This document shows positions 60,813 through 64,000 of a stretch of 64,000 bases of DNA, in pieces. The stretch is from assembly GCA_016793465.1 (NCBI GenBank), contig JAEUJW010000040.1, forward strand, positions 1 through 64,000, read 5' to 3'. Numbering within the stretch: position 1 is the stretch's first letter; each line of letters begins with the position of its first letter. A program made the translations under genes and the position numbers. The notes beneath the pieces are model-generated. The model was not told the origin of the DNA and ran no database searches. It saw nothing but the letters and a program-made list of their open reading frames with translations. The DNA comes from Myxococcales bacterium. GTDB taxonomy: Bacteria; Myxococcota; Polyangia; Nannocystales; Nannocystaceae.

Positions 60813-62456
60813 ATGGCCACTCAACGCACCTATCTCGAGCTCTCGGAAGAGGGCGGCGGCTCGCACAAGTTCTACGAGGTCACGATCGACGGCAGCAAGG
60901 TGACGGTCCGCTACGGCCGCATCGGCGACGCCGGCCAGTCGAAGACCACCAAGTTTAAAAACCCCGCGGAGGCCAGCGCCGCCGCCGGCAAGCAGCTGGC
61001 CGAGAAGCGCCGCAAGGGCTACGCCGAGGCCGTCATGGGCCAGCGCGAGCGCCGGGCCGTCAGCCGCCGCCCGACCACCAGCGCGTCCGCCCGCCGCGGC
61101 ACCACCCCCGCGCCGGTGCTGTGGAAGTTCACCACCGGCGACACCGCCTTCGGCATCTTCGTCGACGACGACCTGTGCTGGGTCGGCAACGAGAAGGGCG
61201 ACGTCTACGCCATCACCCACAGCGGCGCCGTCGATCGCAAAATTAAACTGCCGGACGGCGTCATGTGCCTCGTGCGCGACGAGTCGTGGCTGTACTGCGG
61301 CTGCAACAACGGCAACGTCTACGACCTGACCGGCAAGGTCCCGTTCGTCGCCTACGAGGTCAGCAAGTCGAACGACATCTTCTGGCTCGACATCCACGCC
61401 GGCTCGCTGACCGTGAGCGACTCCGACGGCGAGCTGACCGTGCTCGACCACGACTGCGACCTGCTGTGGCACAAGAAGAACGGCGGCTCCGGCTGGATGG
61501 TCCGCGCCGACAAGGACGGCGTGTACCACGGCCACGGCGGCAGCCTGTCCGCCTTCGCCTGGGCCGACGGAAAAAAACTGTGGTCGCAGAAGACCGGCGG
61601 CATGATCCTGTTCGGCTGGCAGGAGCCGACCACCCTCTACGCCGGCACCAGCAGCGACGAGGTCGTCGCATATACTAAAAAAGGAAAATTACTCAAAAAG
61701 TACAAGTGTGACGATTCGGTGTACTCGTGCGCGGCCGCGCAGGACGGCAAGTACGTGTTCGCCGGCGACTCGAGCTCGAGCGTGTACTGCTTCGACGAGG
61801 CCGGCAACCGCCTGTGGAAGCTCGACACCACCTGCGGCTCCGCCCTGTCGATGCAGTATTTTAAAAACAAGCTGTACATCGTCACCTCCAGCGGCGCGCT
61901 CGGCTGCATCGACGTGAGCGAGGCGGCGATCTCCGCGGCCAAGCAGGGCGAGCTGCCGAAGGCCGCCGAAATCAAACCGGCGCGCGACCTCAAGGCCGCC
62001 GCCATCGGCGACAAGCTCGAGTCGGCCCCCGCCAGCGGCGGCGTGCTCGTCGAGTGTTACCAAGAGGGCGGCCGCGTGCGCGTGCGCCCGCTGTCGCCGG
62101 GCTACAAGGCCAGGTGGCACGTGCAGTTCCCCCGCAACATCCGCACCCCCGGCACCACCTACGTGGTCGACGGCCTGGCCGAGTCCTCGAGCGGCGGCTT
62201 TTACCGGGTGACCGGAAGGATCCGCACCCTCGCCGGCGAGGGCGTCGCCAAGACCGCGGCCAAGAAGGTCGCCAAGGCCGAGAGCAAGACGGAGAGCAAG
62301 GCCGCCGCCAAGAAGGTCAGCAAGACCGCGAGCAAGACCGCCGCCAAGGCCACCACCAAAAAGGTCGCCAAGAAGGTCGCCAAGGCCGCCACGAAGACGG
62401 TCGCCAAGAAGGTCCCCGCCAAGAAGGCCGCCAAGAAAGTCAGCAAGCGCGCGTGA
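60813..62456 (+). CDS. WGR-domain propeller protein (2)
   Basis: A paralogue of the preceding protein, similar over its whole length, with AGGAG 8-12 nt before the ATG. It keeps the WGR domain (LELSEEGGGSHKFYEVTIDG), the propeller (FVDDDLCWVGNEKGDVYAIT, YCGCNNGNVYDLTGKVPFVA) and the C-terminal basic tail, here longer (about 75 residues of KKVAK/KTAAK repeats). Some Lys/Phe/Asn-rich stretches use A/T-ending codons, strange in this GC-rich setting and unlike gene 1: the runs encoding GKKL near 61569 and KKGKLLKK near 61678 are conspicuous. Gene duplication followed by partial conversion or foreign replacement could explain this. Confidence 0.85.
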   Translation: MATQRTYLELSEEGGGSHKFYEVTIDGSKVTVRYGRIGDAGQSKTTKFKNPAEASAAAGKQLAEKRRKGYAEAVMGQRERRAVSRRPTTSASARRGTTPAPVLWKFTTGDTAFGIFVDDDLCWVGNEKGDVYAITHSGAVDRKIKLPDGVMCLVRDESWLYCGCNNGNVYDLTGKVPFVAYEVSKSNDIFWLDIHAGSLTVSDSDGELTVLDHDCDLLWHKKNGGSGWMVRADKDGVYHGHGGSLSAFAWADGKKLWSQKTGGMILFGWQEPTTLYAGTSSDEVVAYTKKGKLLKKYKCDDSVYSCAAAQDGKYVFAGDSSSSVYCFDEAGNRLWKLDTTCGSALSMQYFKNKLYIVTSSGALGCIDVSEAAISAAKQGELPKAAEIKPARDLKAAAIGDKLESAPASGGVLVECYQEGGRVRVRPLSPGYKARWHVQFPRNIRTPGTTYVVDGLAESSSGGFYRVTGRIRTLAGEGVAKTAAKKVAKAESKTESKAAAKKVSKTASKTAAKATTKKVAKKVAKAATKTVAKKVPAKKAAKKVSKRA

Positions 62457-62509
62457 AACCGCGTGCACGGCCCTACCCGCCGCGCTACGTTGCCTCCCGC
62501 CGAAGCCTC

Positions 62510-63395
62510 ATGACCGATCTCTCCGCCCCGCCCGCGACCGGTGAAGTCGTTTTATATCAGACCGATGACGGCAATCAGACCGTGCAAGTCCGCCTGCAGG
62601 ACGGCACGGTCTGGTTGACCCAAAAGCTGATTGCGGACCTGTACCAGACGTCGACTCAAAATATTAGCCGGCATCTCACCGAGCTTTACGAAGAGGGTGA
62701 AATTGCTCCAGAGTCAACTATCAAGTCCTACTTGATAGTTCGTACCGAGGGTTCCCGGAATGTGCGCAGACCGGTCGATCATTACAACCTGGCGGCCATC
62801 GTCGCGGTGGGTTTTCGCGTCCGTTCGGCCCGTGGAACAGCGTTTCGCCAGTGGGCGATCGCGCGCCTCGACGAATTTCTGAGCAAGGGTTTCGTGATGG
62901 ACGACGAGCGCCTCAAGTCGGGCGCGCACCTGGGCACCGATTATTTCGACGAGCTGCTCGAGCGCATCCGCGACATTCGCGCATCCGAGCGGCGTTTCTA
63001 CCAGAAGATCACCGATATCTACGCCCAGTGCAGCGTCGACTACGACGCCAAATCCGGGCTCACCCTGTCGTTCTTCAAGACTGTGCAGAACAAGCTGCAC
63101 TGGGCGGTTCACGGTCACACCGCCGCCGAGCTGATCCACGAGCGGGCCGACAGCACCCGCCCGAACATGGGACTGACGACCTGGAAGAACGCGCCGTCCG
63201 GCAAGATCCGCCAGGCGGATGTCACTGTCGCCAAGAACTACCTCGACGCCGACGAGCTCCGCGAGCTAAACCGCATCGTCACCATGTACCTCGACTATGC
63301 CGAGGACCAGGCCCGCAAGCGCCCCCTCCGACTTCGATCGGATGGTCGCCGGCATCGAGGCGCGGGCGCCTCGCGGCCGCCGACGCTCGGACTGA
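62510..63395 (+). pseudogene. rhuM: RhuM-family gene with internal deletion
   Basis: The N-terminal 269 residues (62510 to about 63318) match RhuM (virulence-associated, phage-antirepressor-like) proteins: GEVVLYQTDDGNQTVQVRLQ, WLTQKLIADLYQTSTQNISR, HLTELYEEGEI, RLDEFLSKGFVMDDERLKSG, YLDYAEDQARKR. At that point about 60 residues expected in the family are missing. The next frame then reads APSDFDRMVAGIEARAPRGR and stops at 63393-63395, which resembles the normal RhuM C-terminus. The original frame instead runs on as unnatural Arg/Pro-rich sequence to 63643, overlapping the opposite gene. A deletion with frame change near 63318 best explains this. RhuM is usually found in mobile loci and its biochemical role is unsettled. 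Confidence 0.75.
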
Positions 63396-63470
63396 TCCGC
63401 CGCCGCGCGCCTCGGCCTGGCACACCCTCGTTCCCGAGGCTCGCTCCCGGGGGCGGCGCGATTCGTCGGC

Positions 63471-64000
63471 TCACTCTCCGCGCCCCGGCTGCGGCCGCGC
63501 GGCCAGGTACTGCTGCGGCCACACGACTCCGTCGCCGGTGTACCCCTGCTCCGCCGCGGCCCTCAGGGTCAGCTGCGGGTCCAGCAGGTGCGGCCGGGCC
63601 AGCGCGCACAGGTCGGCCCGCCCCGAGGCCACGATCGTATTGATCTGATCCCAGTCCTGAATGTTGCCCACCGCCATGGTGGCGATGCCCACCTCGTTGC
63701 GAATCTGGTCGCTGAAGTGGGTCTGGAACATGCGCCCGTAGATCGGCCGGGCCTGCGGCGTCGTCTGCCCGCTCGACACATCAATTAAATCGCAGCCGGC
63801 CGCTTGCAGCATGCGGGCGACCTCCACCGAGTCCTCGCCGGTCAATCCGCCGGGCGCCCAGTCGGACGCCGAGATCCTCACCGACATCGGCCGCTCCGCC
63901 GGCCACACCGCCCGCACCGCCGCGAACACCTTTAATGGGAATCGCATGCGCCCGGCCAGGTCGCCGCCGAACTCGTCGTCCCGCTGGTTCGTCAGCGGCG
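63471..64000 (-). CDS. Old-yellow-enzyme domain, likely of salicylyl-CoA 5-hydroxylase/oxidoreductase
   Basis: A partial gene: the 5' end lies beyond the right edge. The visible 176 residues are the C-terminal half of an NADH:flavin oxidoreductase TIM barrel: [78 protein letters not shown] and [20 protein letters not shown]. This last run and the YGRMFQT motif match the OYE half of bifunctional salicylyl-CoA 5-hydroxylase/oxidoreductase, which acts in aerobic aromatic-acid breakdown. Only the edge cuts it; no damage is seen. An ordinary 2,4-dienoyl-CoA-reductase-like OYE is the alternative. Confidence 0.8.
   Translation of the reverse strand, partial: PLTNQRDDEFGGDLAGRMRFPLKVFAAVRAVWPAERPMSVRISASDWAPGGLTGEDSVEVARMLQAAGCDLIDVSSGQTTPQARPIYGRMFQTHFSDQIRNEVGIATMAVGNIQDWDQINTIVASGRADLCALARPHLLDPQLTLRAAAEQGYTGDGVVWPQQYLAARPQPGRGE

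Noticed and set aside
57780..61535. A 1251-residue open frame on the minus strand over the esterase and WGR genes
   Set aside because: Its sequence is Val/Gly/Ala/Asp-rich noise antisense to genes with catalytic motifs and clear domains; long antisense frames are expected at this GC content.
1..64000. tRNA, rRNA, riboswitch
   Set aside because: No cloverleaf with a T-loop GTTCRA pattern, rRNA segment or recognisable riboswitch was found by reading both strands; a covariance-model search would settle this.

Overview
The window reads as chromosomal DNA of a high-GC myxobacterium, most like Nannocystaceae (Myxococcota). The grounds are strong GC bias with third-position G/C, many lipoproteins with Thr/Ser/Gly/Asp-rich linkers after the lipobox Cys, a secreted protease with a MYXO-CTERM-like tail, a 15-repeat Cys-rich (DUF4215-type) surface protein, a eukaryote-like Ser/Thr kinase with an AgmX-like tail, and several decayed fragments that look like kinase and TPR genes. 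This is inference from gene content; no rRNA or tRNA was seen.

Layout. 1-5 kb: an IS5-like transposase, a truncated nuclease-like fragment with an uncharacterised partner, a multiply frameshifted pseudogene, and two small envelope proteins. 5.1-13.3 kb: a tightly coupled five-gene operon built around a MoxR-type AAA+ ATPase and a large membrane protein with a DUF58/VWA-like tail whose metal site looks degenerate. 13.4-25.4 kb: the most striking part, three co-directional STAND/NACHT-type genes. The 2274-residue middle protein carries an N-terminal nitrilase domain, a NACHT ATPase, pentapeptide repeats, 14 nearly identical WD40 repeats and a second C-terminal ATPase. It is start-stop coupled to another ATPase and follows an effector-associated-domain-like NACHT protein. 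The architecture is that of a sensor-ATPase-effector conflict (defence or programmed-death) system. 25.5-36.9 kb: kinase and wHTH remnants, a MerR-like regulator, lipoproteins (a zinc metalloprotease, a VWA-like protein, a propeller-like protein), a membrane Ser/Thr kinase, and a long gene graveyard.

36.9-49.3 kb looks like an integrated element or stack of elements: a ParA/ribbon-helix-helix partition pair, an XRE-type HTH fused to a glycine-rich membrane tail, two excisionase-like HTH proteins, an intact tyrosine recombinase, a second recombinase broken by a frameshift, an unrelated lower-GC three-gene cassette, and several small membrane or HTH proteins. A 17-bp sequence just upstream of the broken recombinase recurs at 15 of 17 positions and in the same orientation 7 kb away, a possible pair of attachment sites bracketing the low-GC cassette.

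49.4-64 kb returns to typical myxobacterial accessory surface biology: the Cys-rich repeat protein, an alpha/beta hydrolase lipoprotein, a pacifastin-like inhibitor lipoprotein close to a trypsin-like protease, a TPR/PEGA-like protein, a pectinacetylesterase-like lipoprotein, two tandem WGR-propeller paralogues with Lys/Ala-rich histone-like tails, a damaged RhuM gene, and at the right edge the C-terminal part of an old-yellow-enzyme domain resembling salicylyl-CoA 5-hydroxylase/oxidoreductase.
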